This document shows positions 1-5,828 of a stretch of 8,091 bases of DNA, piece by piece (position 1 is the first letter of the stretch; the number at the start of each line of letters is the position of its first letter). This DNA is from JALZBN01 sp035525375 (GTDB taxonomy: Bacteria; Actinomycetota; Acidimicrobiia; Acidimicrobiales; AC-14). The stretch lies in the NCBI GenBank assembly GCA_035525375.1, contig DATLEI010000092.1, positions 1 to 8,091 of the forward strand, given 5' to 3'. The position numbers and the translations under genes were made by a program. Below the pieces are notes generated by a model that searched no databases, was not told the origin of the DNA, and was given only the letters and a program-made list of their open reading frames with translations.

Positions 1-113
1 GCCGTCGCCCCGGCGATACCGATCACTGACCGGACGGAGTTAGGACGGCAAGGACATCGGAGGAAGGGGTAGAGGGGCCTCGGGGTGATCACCTGCTTCG
101 GGGTGCCATGGGA

Positions 114-131
114 CCGCCACGGTGGTGGCGG
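114..131 (-). terminator. Hairpin downstream of the ATPase gene, possible terminator
   Basis: CCGCCAC (114-120) and GTGGCGG (125-131) form a perfect 7-bp GC-rich stem with a 4-nt loop. It lies about 50 nt beyond the stop codon of the minus-strand ATPase gene. A second, weaker inverted repeat (GCGGGA at 154-159 with TCCCGC at 176-181) abuts that stop. Neither has a T-run, so a canonical Rho-independent terminator is not shown; U-less hairpin terminators have been proposed for actinobacteria. The rest of 1-180 shows no gene. A 10-bp palindrome, GGTGATCACC, sits at 84-93 with no assigned role. Confidence 0.35.
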
Positions 132-180
132 ATCGCGCCCAGGGGTGTGGGGTGCGGGAACATCGTGGCCGGCTCTCCCG

Positions 181-1707
181 CTACCGGCGCCTGGGAAGGT
201 GGCGTCGAACCCGGACAAGCATCCGGACCATCTCTTCGGCCAGATCGTCGTTGGCGGCGCGGGGGTTGTTGTAGAGCACATACTCCTTGGCGACGAGGGT
301 CGCGAGGTAGTCGAGGAGGCCCGGCTCGTCGTCCCTCACCACCAGGTAGTCCTCGTGGCGATCGTTGTAGAAGACGATGCCGGTCTCTGATTCGAATCGG
401 CTTCGGGCCTGACCGGGATCAGGATCCGGGATGACCGAGGGAAGATCAGCGGTACGCCGCCGGTCCGGCCGTGCTTGTGGCTGAGGAGCCGTCGGAGCAT
501 CGCCACCTGCGCCTTCGAGCTCAGGCAGTTCTGGGACCCCGTCGGGCGCGGTGGGGCCGCCCGACCCGTTCTTCGACGGCCCCGTGCCTCCCGCCGCTTG
601 AGCCTCGAACAACCCTCCCGTCCCGGGCTCGTCGCCGACGGCGGTGCGCATCGGGTTGTCCAGATCGGCAAGCTCCTTCAGCACTCGACCGAAGACGCGC
701 CGCAGCGTCTCGGCGAGGCGGTCCGCAGCTTGTGCGTCGACTTCGTGGGCAAGCTTTTCGGTCGCTCGCCGGACCGCCGGCTCGACCGCCTTCACTGCGT
801 CGACGAACACTGGGAACGCTTCGCGATCACGCAGGACCGCCCGGCGCCCGGCTGTCTGCTGCAGGGCAACGAAGACCACCTCGCCGGTAAGCTGGCCGCT
901 GTCCCACGGCGGCTGCGCGAACTCCTCGATCTCCGCGATGTCGTCGACGATGGTCGTGCCTGCCCGACCGACGACTGCAACGCGCCGGCGCCGCCGGGGA
1001 TCAGGTGGCGACACGTAGAGCGCGAACTCGATCCGCCCCCACAGCGTCGGGCGAGCGGGGATGTCGAGTTTCAGACCCTCCGGCTTCTCGGGGGTGATGA
1101 CTTCGACCGAGCGGCCCTCGACCACCTCGATGCTGTAATCGCCCCGAGCCAGGGCAGGACCCCGCCGGGTCCGGAGGTAATCGACGACCTTGCGCTGGGT
1201 GAGCACCCGCAGAACATCGGGTTCCAGGTCGGAGAGCACCACCGTGGTGCCGGGGACCTGGCGGGCCTTTCGCCGCTCGCGCTCCAGCTGCGCCGTGGCC
1301 TTTCCCCTTTGGAGACGCAGGACCCAGGTCTCATCGGAACCCTCGGCCCTGGAGACGACGTCGCAGCGGTTGCCGAGCTGCTGGAACGCGAGGACGCCGA
1401 TCGCCTTCTCGCCGAGCGTTCGGTCGTCACCCGCCTTCGCCGACTCGAACAGGTTGCGGGCAATCTCCCGGAGTCGATCGGGCGACATGCCCCGACCAAC
1501 GTCGTCGATGGCGATGACGGGGTATCGGCCCTTCCGGCGCAACATGACTCGGATCCGCTCGCCGCGTCGGCCCGCCTCGACGTACTCGTCGGCGGCGTTC
1601 GACACGAACTCGTTGAGCGCATCCTTGGGGTCCTGGTAGGCCTGTCCCGATACGAGGACGGCCTTCGCCAGATTGCCGATCCTTAGCCGGAGCCGTTCAG
1701 GGGGCAC
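181..1707 (-). CDS. Stand-alone Hsp90/MORC-like GHKL ATPase
   Basis: This 508-aa protein carries an N-terminal GHKL (Hsp90, gyrase B, histidine kinase, MutL) ATP-binding fold. Visible motifs are the N-box around residues 32-41 (E33, N37, D40, which coordinate Mg-ATP in this superfamily), the DVGRG loop at 69-73, a GEKAIGVLAF lid motif at 99-108, and GTT at 153-155. Residues 265-315 (PPWDSGQLTGEV, then a DREAF motif) resemble the second domain of the bacterial HATPase_c_3 proteins. Residues 355-435 are rich in Gly, Pro and Ala and probably disordered. A conserved-looking tail at 443-500 follows (VFYNDRHEDYL, then a helical YLATLVAKEYVLYNNP segment). No nuclease, kinase or membrane segment is seen. 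The GTG start at 1707 is the first usable codon after an in-frame TAA at 1719-1717. A CATAAC hexamer at 1720-1715 would place transcription almost at the GTG, so a leaderless mRNA is possible. Relatives are thought to act as conformational ATPases, some near restriction or stress genes. The substrate here is unknown, and no partner gene adjoins it. Confidence 0.85.
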   Translation of the reverse strand: MPPERLRLRIGNLAKAVLVSGQAYQDPKDALNEFVSNAADEYVEAGRRGERIRVMLRRKGRYPVIAIDDVGRGMSPDRLREIARNLFESAKAGDDRTLGEKAIGVLAFQQLGNRCDVVSRAEGSDETWVLRLQRGKATAQLERERRKARQVPGTTVVLSDLEPDVLRVLTQRKVVDYLRTRRGPALARGDYSIEVVEGRSVEVITPEKPEGLKLDIPARPTLWGRIEFALYVSPPDPRRRRRVAVVGRAGTTIVDDIAEIEEFAQPPWDSGQLTGEVVFVALQQTAGRRAVLRDREAFPVFVDAVKAVEPAVRRATEKLAHEVDAQAADRLAETLRRVFGRVLKELADLDNPMRTAVGDEPGTGGLFEAQAAGGTGPSKNGSGGPTAPDGVPELPELEGAGGDAPTAPQPQARPDRRRTADLPSVIPDPDPGQARSRFESETGIVFYNDRHEDYLVVRDDEPGLLDYLATLVAKEYVLYNNPRAANDDLAEEMVRMLVRVRRHLPRRR

Positions 1708-1719
1708 CCGCTCATGTTA

Positions 1720-2068
1720 TGGAGGACCCTCGCGCAGCGCAGCGACCGCGGCGGAGCTCAGGCGTAGGCCGATCGAACCCTTGGTCAGAGCCTCGGGCGC
1801 CAGGCCAGCGGCTCGGCTGAAGAATGGCGGCTCGCCGAGTGTCCCAGAACAAGACGCTCGTCGAGCCGGTCGAAAGTCCCCTACCGCGGCCGGAGGACGG
1901 CTAGATACCGGCTGTCGCGTGCCGAGCAGGCGAAGGCATGACTGCTCGACGAAGCCGTTGGGCCTCTGGAACGGCCTGATCGAGCCGCTTCTTGCAATGA
2001 CGTTCGATCTCGTGGTCAGCCAGCGGTGCGATCAGTGGCGCCCATCGCTGACCGGCGGTCCGTCGGCC
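1720..2068. other. Non-coding gap between the ATPase gene and the iron operon
   Basis: About 350 nt separate the upstream edge of the ATPase gene from the end of the iron operon. A plus-strand open frame crosses it (1673-2407), but that frame also runs antisense through two real genes and has no recognisable motifs. I see no tRNA-like cloverleaf, repeat array or convincing promoter except the CATAAC hexamer at the ATPase start. Confidence 0.4.
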
Positions 2069-2086
2069 CTGGGGACAACGCCCCAG
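2069..2086 (-). terminator. Hairpin abutting the stop of the iron operon
   Basis: CTGGGG (2069-2074) and CCCCAG (2081-2086) form a perfect 6-bp stem with a 6-nt loop. The base of the stem touches the TGA stop (2089-2087) of the cupredoxin lipoprotein gene. The position immediately after the last gene suggests transcription termination or 3'-end protection. No U-tract follows on the minus strand, so the mechanism is inferred. Confidence 0.45.
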
Positions 2087-2443
2087 TCAGGCGACCGTGA
2101 TCTTCTGACGTATCCCCGTGCCGCGCTCACCAGGCTTGCAGGCGACCTCGTACTCGCCCGGGCCCAGGGTCACCGAGAACGTGGCCTGCGTCCCGGGACC
2201 GATGTGCTCCTTCTCGGCAACCACCTTGTCGCCCTTGGCGTACACGTACACCTCGGTGACGTCGGAGCCCTGATTGTCGACACGAAACGACTGCTTCCGG
2301 CTGGTGAGCTCGGTCTGAGCGACGCGGCACTCCGTCTGCGTGGCGACGATGCCGATCGCCTCGCCGCCCGTACCGCTGTCCGAACAGGCTGTTATCGCGA
2401 TACTTAGCGCGAGTGCGGCGCCGGCGGCCCGCAGGCGCCTCAT
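2087..2443 (-). CDS. Cupredoxin-like EfeO-type lipoprotein (M75 domain absent)
   Basis: This 118-aa protein is a predicted exported lipoprotein. It has a basic start (MRRLR), a hydrophobic stretch at residues 6-18 and a lipobox-like ITAC with the acylated cysteine at C20. The mature part resembles the N-terminal cupredoxin domain of EfeO. It has a TECR motif with C39, a VTEVYVYAKGDKVV segment with E64, an acidic EKEHIGPG at 77-84, and GEYEVACKPG with C102. In EfeUOB systems this domain is proposed to bind Fe or Cu ions outside the membrane and pass iron to EfeU. Full EfeO also has a C-terminal M75 peptidase-like domain, which is missing here; the frame ends cleanly, so this is a short family member and not an obvious truncation. 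Its ATG overlaps the efeU stop (ATGA, 2443-2440), which implies translational coupling. The open frame extends far upstream on the same strand, but that part is antisense-type noise through efeU. Confidence 0.82.
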   Translation of the reverse strand: MRRLRAAGAALALSIAITACSDSGTGGEAIGIVATQTECRVAQTELTSRKQSFRVDNQGSDVTEVYVYAKGDKVVAEKEHIGPGTQATFSVTLGPGEYEVACKPGERGTGIRQKITVA

Positions 2444-3312
2444 CGGGCCTCCACGTCTGCGCTCGCCCTCTCCCCACCGACGGCAACTGTTGCGGGGCGC
2501 AGCGTCGTCCCTCGGAACCCGCCCACGAAGATGGCCATCACCGGGACGAGGTAGGCGATCCAGACGGCGATCTCCAGCCGGGTTGGCGTCGGGCTGATGC
2601 TGAAGAGACCCTTGAACAATGAGCCCCACCAGCTGGACGGCGGAAGGATGCCGGATGCATCGAAGGCCACGGCCCCGAGCCCGAAGGAATTCGCAAGCCC
2701 CGCCTCCTGAAGGTCGTGGACGCCGTAGGCGAGGACGCCGGCTGCCACCACGATGAGCGCGCTGCCCGTGTAGGTGAAGAACTTGGCCAGGTTCAGCCTG
2801 ATGCCACGCCGGTAGAGCAGGTAGCCGAGCACGACTGCGGTCACGAGGCCCAGCATGGCGCCGAGCAATGGCGACGCAGTCGAGCCGGTGGCCTGGACCG
2901 CGGTCCAGATGAACAGTGCGGTCTCCAGGCCTTCGCGTACCACCGCGAGCAGCGCGGTGGCCACGAGGGCCGACGTTCCCATCACGAGGGCGGCGTCGAG
3001 CTTGCCCTGCAGCTCCCCCTTCAACTGGCGCGCCGTGCGCCGCATCCAGAAGATCATCCAGGTCACGAACATGACCGCGACGATGGAGGCGACACCGCCG
3101 AACATCTCCTGTGCCCGGAACGACAGGGCCCGGGACGTGAAGGTCAGGACGGCCCCGGCCAGCAAGCTCAGTGCGACCCCGATCGCCACGCCGAACCACA
3201 CGGGCGGAAGGCGATCCCGGTTCCCCGTTCGGACAAGGTACGCGACCAGGATCCCCACGATCAACGACGCCTCCAGGCCCTCACGCAACCCGATCAGGTA
3301 GTTGGCGAGCAT
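2440..3312 (-). CDS. efeU: FTR1-family high-affinity iron permease EfeU
   Basis: This 290-aa polytopic membrane protein belongs to the FTR1/EfeU iron transporter family. Both hallmark REXXE motifs are present: REGLE at residues 10-14 in the first membrane segment and REGLE at 126-130 in a central one. In this family the acidic residues bind ferric iron during passage. About seven hydrophobic segments can be counted, roughly at 12-28, 38-57, 71-90, 115-135, 145-167, 178-200 and 248-268, as in EfeU. I chose the ATG at 3312 because GAGGAGGAGG lies 6 nt upstream and the protein then begins MLANYLIGLREGLEASL, as family members do. An upstream in-frame start at 3348 would add 12 charged residues and lacks this support. 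The next gene overlaps its stop by 4 nt. No EfeB-type peroxidase gene is in the window. The upstream iron-box-like site suggests repression when iron is plentiful. Confidence 0.93.
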   Translation of the reverse strand: MLANYLIGLREGLEASLIVGILVAYLVRTGNRDRLPPVWFGVAIGVALSLLAGAVLTFTSRALSFRAQEMFGGVASIVAVMFVTWMIFWMRRTARQLKGELQGKLDAALVMGTSALVATALLAVVREGLETALFIWTAVQATGSTASPLLGAMLGLVTAVVLGYLLYRRGIRLNLAKFFTYTGSALIVVAAGVLAYGVHDLQEAGLANSFGLGAVAFDASGILPPSSWWGSLFKGLFSISPTPTRLEIAVWIAYLVPVMAIFVGGFRGTTLRPATVAVGGERASADVEAR

Positions 3313-3318
3313 GACGGT

Positions 3319-3328
3319 CCTCCTCCTC
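3319..3328 (-). promoter_or_regulatory. Strong ribosome binding site of efeU
   Basis: The minus strand reads GAGGAGGAGG, ending 6 nt before the ATG at 3312. This is the best Shine-Dalgarno sequence in the window together with the one at 6485-6493, and it fixes the efeU start. Confidence 0.8.
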
Positions 3329-3331
3329 GGC

Positions 3332-3337
3332 AGTATA
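3332..3337 (-). promoter_or_regulatory. Candidate -10 box of the efeU operon
   Basis: The minus strand carries TATACT, a 5/6 match to TATAAT, 19 nt before the efeU ATG. Transcription would start around 3325, leaving a very short leader that holds the ribosome site. No clear -35 is present at the usual spacing (AAGAAT occupies it), but the iron-box-like site lies just upstream. Confidence 0.4.
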
Positions 3338-3358
3338 AGGCGGTCCAACCAGAGATTC

Positions 3359-3377
3359 TTTGGTCAGCCTAATTTAT
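3359..3377 (-). promoter_or_regulatory. IdeR/DtxR-like iron box upstream of efeU
   Basis: On the minus strand the segment reads ATAAATTAGGCTGACCAAA. Compared with the actinobacterial iron-box consensus TTAGGTTAGGCTAACCTAA it matches 14 of 19 positions by my alignment, including 12 of 14 across TTAGGCTGACCAAA. The first five bases are poorly conserved. It sits about 22 nt upstream of the candidate -10 hexamer, next to or over the -35 zone, where a metal-loaded IdeR/DtxR dimer could repress transcription. This local AT-rich patch stands out from its GC-rich surroundings. Binding is inferred. Confidence 0.55.
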
Positions 3378-3725
3378 CGCGTCTCCCTAGCTTCCCTGCC
3401 GTCGATGAGGACCTGCTGGCGGTTCTGTCGTTCCTTGAGAGTGCTCCTGTCGCGACCGGGGTTGGGTCGAGGCCCGCTTCCCTGTGGTGCGATGGCACGG
3501 TGAACGCCACCTCAATCCTACGTAATGGCTGGCCGTCACAGCCCAGTGTGACAACTAGGAGCCTCGGTTCCCTCGATCTGAACGGCCACCTCGAGCCGAC
3601 GGCGCGAAGCAGCGTCGCCGCACCATCTGTCCAGACGAGTCTCTGACCCGATAGGGCTTCCGGAGAAAGAGTCAAGCCGAAGCACGGACGAGCGGCCCAC
3701 TATCCCGGCGGATCAGCGGCGTCCA
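3378..3725. other. Gap without a supported gene
   Basis: About 350 nt lie between the iron operon control region and the hairpin ahead of the toxin-antitoxin pair. Open frames on both strands (3302-3646 plus, 3364-3675 minus) have no motif, no good ribosome site and run into the efeU control region. I see no RNA gene or repeat array here. Confidence 0.4.
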
Positions 3726-3754
3726 GGCGCCCCCTACCGCCGGAGGGGAGCGCC
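3726..3754. terminator. Strong hairpin upstream of the toxin-antitoxin operon
   Basis: GGCGCCCCCT (3726-3735) pairs with AGGGG-A-GCGCC (3744-3754), giving a 10-bp GC-rich stem with one bulged A (3749) and an 8-nt loop. No gene ends nearby and there is no T-run. It could insulate the antitoxin promoter from upstream transcription or be the remnant of an older 3' end. The role is not established. Confidence 0.3.
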
Positions 3755-3788
3755 CCGCAGCGGACGGCAGCCGCCGTGGATCCGGCAG

Positions 3789-3808
3789 TCTGATAATCTG
3801 ATCTAGAT
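3789..3808 (+). promoter_or_regulatory. Antitoxin promoter/operator overlapping its start codon
   Basis: GATAAT at 3792-3797 matches TATAAT at 5 of 6 positions and ends 9 nt before the ATG at 3807, so the transcript would be leaderless or nearly so. The hexamer TCTGAT occurs twice, 8 nt apart (3789-3794 and 3797-3802). It is followed by the perfect palindrome ATCTAGAT (3801-3808), which includes the AT of the start codon. Antitoxins of this class usually repress their own operon by binding such repeats. No -35 hexamer is evident. Confidence 0.5.
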
Positions 3809-4049
3809 GTCGGAGATCACAGCCACAGAGGCGGCGCGCAGCTTCGCCGACCTTCTCGACGCCGTGGAACACCGTGGCGAGCGCTTCACCATCGTCCGAC
3901 GAGGGAAGGCGATCGCCATCCTCGAGCCGATGAATGATGGCCACGGCGCCGATGTCAAGGCTTTGCTCCGCCGCCACCGACCCGATCCTCAGTGGTCGGA
4001 GGACCTGGCTGACGTTCGATCCGTCGTCGAGATCGAGGAGCGGCCCTGA
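3807..4049 (+). CDS. Phd/YefM-type antitoxin
   Basis: This 80-aa protein is the antitoxin of a type II toxin-antitoxin pair. Residues 1-41 show the Phd/YefM DNA-binding fold (EITATEAARSFADLLDAVE, then GERFTIVRRGKAIAILEP). The C-terminal part (QWSEDLADVRSVVEIEERP) is acidic and amphipathic, as expected for the segment that wraps the toxin and blocks its active site. The ATG start has no Shine-Dalgarno, which fits the leaderless promoter proposed just upstream. The PIN-domain toxin frame begins at the stop codon. The fold is a common partner of VapC-type toxins in actinobacteria, sometimes annotated as VapB although it is not of the AbrB fold. Confidence 0.88.
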   Translation: MSEITATEAARSFADLLDAVEHRGERFTIVRRGKAIAILEPMNDGHGADVKALLRRHRPDPQWSEDLADVRSVVEIEERP

Positions 4050-4456
4050 CCAGGCTTCTCTTTGACACAACCTTCCTGGTCACCGCAGAACGTTCGGCAA
4101 TCGGCCTCGACGATGCTGTCGGTGACGACGACGAGGTAGCGATCGCCGCCATCACCGCGGCGGAGCTTCGAGTCGGTGTGCTCCTGTCCTCGGGAAAGAA
4201 GCGTGCGGCCCGACTCGCCTTTCTTGAGGACATCTTGGCCGTGATCCCCGTCATCGACTACGACGGTGCGGTGGCAGGGGTCCACGCCGAGCTGCTCGTT
4301 CATGTCCGACGTCAGGGGAGGCCTCGCGGGGCGCACGATCTGATCATCGCCGCTACTGCGAGGGCTGCCTCCCGCACGGTCGTAAGCGCCGACAACACCG
4401 CCTTCGCCGACCTCCCGGGCGTAAGAGTGCAAAACGCATCGCTGACACGCCCATAA
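4046..4456 (+). CDS. VapC-type PIN-domain toxin (probable CTG start)
   Basis: This 136-aa protein is a PIN-domain ribonuclease toxin of the VapC type, expected to cleave RNA when freed from its antitoxin. The four acidic active-site residues are visible: D7 in LLFDTTFLV, E40 in ITAAELRVG, D98 in RGAHDLIIAATA and D116 in VVSADNTAF. To include D7 the protein must start upstream of the first conventional start, the GTG at 4178, which would remove both D7 and E40. The in-frame stretch back to the stop at 4010-4012 contains no ATG, GTG or TTG. The only plausible start is CTG at 4046, overlapping the antitoxin TGA (CTGA), exactly where a GTG or ATG would sit in a coupled pair. CTG starts are rare. 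Alternatives are a start-codon mutation that weakens or silences the toxin, or a sequencing error. The reading frame is otherwise intact. Confidence 0.85.
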   Translation: MTRLLFDTTFLVTAERSAIGLDDAVGDDDEVAIAAITAAELRVGVLLSSGKKRAARLAFLEDILAVIPVIDYDGAVAGVHAELLVHVRRQGRPRGAHDLIIAATARAASRTVVSADNTAFADLPGVRVQNASLTRP

Positions 4457-4491
4457 CCCCGGTCAACCGAACTGACGCAAACGCCCCCAAA

Positions 4492-4518
4492 CGCCGGCCT
4501 TGAGCGCAGGCGCCGGCG
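4492..4518. terminator. Inverted repeat between convergent toxin and CbrC-family genes
   Basis: CGCCGGC (4492-4498) and GCCGGCG (4512-4518) form a perfect 7-bp stem with a 13-nt loop. It lies in the 99-nt gap between the converging toxin and CbrC-family genes, so it could serve both strands. No T-run is present on either side, so termination is inferred from position. Confidence 0.4.
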
Positions 4519-4555
4519 CGGCCGGACCGATCTGGTGTGGCGACTCACGGGCGCT

Positions 4556-5098
4556 TCAGTCGAAGTCGGAGTAGGCGAGATGGACGCCGCATGTGAGGCA
4601 GCGGAACAAGTAGGCCGTCGGCGCGCCACCCTTGGTGAGGGAGTCGAGATAGACGGCCACGTCGTCCTCGCCCCAGCCGCTCAGCTGCGACTCGCGTCGC
4701 AGTGCCGCCAACGCGTCGGGGTAGTCGTCGAGCTCGCGTCGGCCGACCTCGCCCATGAACGCGCAGCCGTCATCGCAGTGGTAAAGCCAGTGTTCCTGCT
4801 GCCAGCCGCGGAACCCCGGCGTGCGGTGTGCGATGTCGTCCGTGGCCGATGTCGGTACGCCGACGGGAACCCCCAAACTGACGTCGGTGTACTGGGCGTC
4901 GAACCTCTCGGCCGCCGTCCCGCTGCCGATGCACCACGGGCACAGGGCATCGACCAGTTCGGCTTCCGCGAAGACAGGGCCGACATAGATGAACGCTCGG
5001 GCTCGTCCGCACGCGAGGCACTCCTTCTCGGAGCGCTCCACGGCCCCGGTGGCGATCGGGTCGGGGTGGTAGCGGAATTGTGGGAACGGCTCGACCAC
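4556..5098 (-). CDS. CbrC family protein (UPF0167)
   Basis: This 180-aa protein matches the CbrC/UPF0167 family. The start FRYHPDPIATGAV (residues 8-20) and the body FIYVGPVFAEAEL, then CPWCIGSG, are family signatures. Eight cysteines fall in four pairs: C27/C30, C53/C56, C108/C112 and C167/C170. This suggests two or more zinc-ribbon-like metal sites. In E. coli, cbrC is a CreB-regulated gene linked to colicin E2 tolerance; the biochemical function is unknown and should not be transferred here without data. The GTG start at 5098 was chosen because the protein then begins at the usual distance from the FRYHPDP motif. An ATG at 5106 is out of frame. No transmembrane segment or signal peptide is seen, so it is probably cytoplasmic. 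It is divergent from the VOC gene and forms no operon. Confidence 0.85.
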   Translation of the reverse strand: MVEPFPQFRYHPDPIATGAVERSEKECLACGRARAFIYVGPVFAEAELVDALCPWCIGSGTAAERFDAQYTDVSLGVPVGVPTSATDDIAHRTPGFRGWQQEHWLYHCDDGCAFMGEVGRRELDDYPDALAALRRESQLSGWGEDDVAVYLDSLTKGGAPTAYLFRCLTCGVHLAYSDFD

Positions 5099-5298
5099 GC
5101 TTTCATGATGCCTCGTCGACCTACGGACGGACCGGCTGCGCAGGCGCGGCGCTCGGCCTGGGCGCCGGACGCCACGGTCTGCCCCATATCCACTCGACTT
5201 CCGATCCCGATGCCATCGCCCACATCGCCGGCAAGGAGTGATGCCGGAGGGGCCGGGGCCTGCCTGCGCTGGTGATCGTCACCAGGCAGGATCCACTC

Positions 5299-5724
5299 GT
5301 GGAACCTGTGCGTACTCGATTACGCGGTCCCGTCCTGGGCTGCAGCGATGCTTGGCTGCTCGCCGACTTCTACGCGTGGTTGCTGGGATGGCGAGTCGCG
5401 GATCGCTCCGAAAAGGTCCCCGGCGGGTGGGCATTGGTCGAGTCGCCCTCCGGAGACCAAAAGCTTGAGTTCCAACGCGAGGAGCCGTTCGTACCGCCCG
5501 TGTGGCCGACTGTCGCCGGCCAGCAGCAGATGGGCATGCACTTGGACATCGCCGTGGACAACTTGGGGGATGGACCGGATCGACGCACCCGCTTCTCCGA
5601 GCTTCTCGACGACGCCGTAGCGCGAGGCGCACAGGTCGCAGACCACCAGCCGCAACAGGACCGCGTCGTCGTCATGCTCGATCCGGCCGGACATCCGTTC
5701 TGCTTGTTTCCCGGGAGAGACTGA
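5299..5724 (+). CDS. VOC (glyoxalase-like) superfamily protein
   Basis: This is a small single-domain vicinal-oxygen-chelate protein of the kind annotated as glyoxalase-like. It has the opening LRGPVLGCSDAWLLADFYAWLLGWRV, the central metal-ligand-type histidine in MGMHLDIAV, and the closing DPAGHPFCLFPGRD seen in many VOC proteins. The substrate cannot be told, since the family spans dioxygenases, isomerases and resistance proteins. The frame is open from a GTG at 5272 (150 aa), but that start has no close ribosome site. I prefer GTG at 5299 (141 aa), which has AGGA about 9 nt upstream and starts closer to the conserved domain; GTG at 5308 is also possible. The stop overlaps the ATG of a tiny downstream ORF (TGATG). 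No promoter is clear in the roughly 200-nt divergent gap with the CbrC-family gene. Confidence 0.82.
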   Translation: MEPVRTRLRGPVLGCSDAWLLADFYAWLLGWRVADRSEKVPGGWALVESPSGDQKLEFQREEPFVPPVWPTVAGQQQMGMHLDIAVDNLGDGPDRRTRFSELLDDAVARGAQVADHQPQQDRVVVMLDPAGHPFCLFPGRD

Positions 5725-5792
5725 TGCCCGACGAGCCGCCTCTGAGCCCTGATGAAGTACGTCTCGGCGGACGTCAGCCAGGACGGACGTGA
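5724..5792 (+). CDS. 22-codon ORF coupled to the VOC gene
   Basis: An ATG at 5724 overlaps the VOC stop by one base (TGATG) and opens a short frame reading MPDEPPLSPDEVRLGGRQPG and two more residues before TGA. The stop/start overlap is typical of translational coupling, so the ORF may be translated. It could equally be the remnant of a longer gene cut off by a stop or rearrangement, since the acidic, proline-rich opening looks like an ordinary N-terminus. I recognise no family. Confidence 0.25.
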   Translation: MPDEPPLSPDEVRLGGRQPGRT

Positions 5793-5828
5793 TCCCACAC
5801 TCACGGCCGGTGGTGGCGGGGCCGCCCC

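Noticed and set aside
475..1686. A 403-codon plus-strand open frame
   Set aside because: It lies wholly antisense to the GHKL ATPase, whose motifs are unmistakable. Long antisense frames are expected in GC-rich coding DNA and this one has no recognisable domain.
1840..1910. A GGTCGAAAGTCCC segment resembling a tRNA T-arm
   Set aside because: No matching acceptor, D or anticodon stems could be built around it.
1673..2407. A 244-codon plus-strand open frame spanning the gap between the ATPase and the iron operon
   Set aside because: It runs antisense through the end of the cupredoxin lipoprotein gene, has low-complexity composition and no motif.
2444..3199. N-terminal extension of the cupredoxin lipoprotein frame, giving a 370-codon protein
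   Set aside because: The extension overlaps efeU in another frame and is arginine-rich noise. The ATG at 2443 follows efeU with an ATGA overlap and starts a proper lipoprotein signal peptide.
3364..3675. A 103-codon minus-strand open frame in the gap upstream of efeU
   Set aside because: It has no ribosome site or known motif, and its end runs into the iron-box region. A small lineage-specific gene cannot be excluded, but support is too weak to list.
3672..4432. Minus-strand open frames opposite the toxin-antitoxin genes
   Set aside because: They are antisense shadows of the antitoxin and PIN toxin and show no domain.
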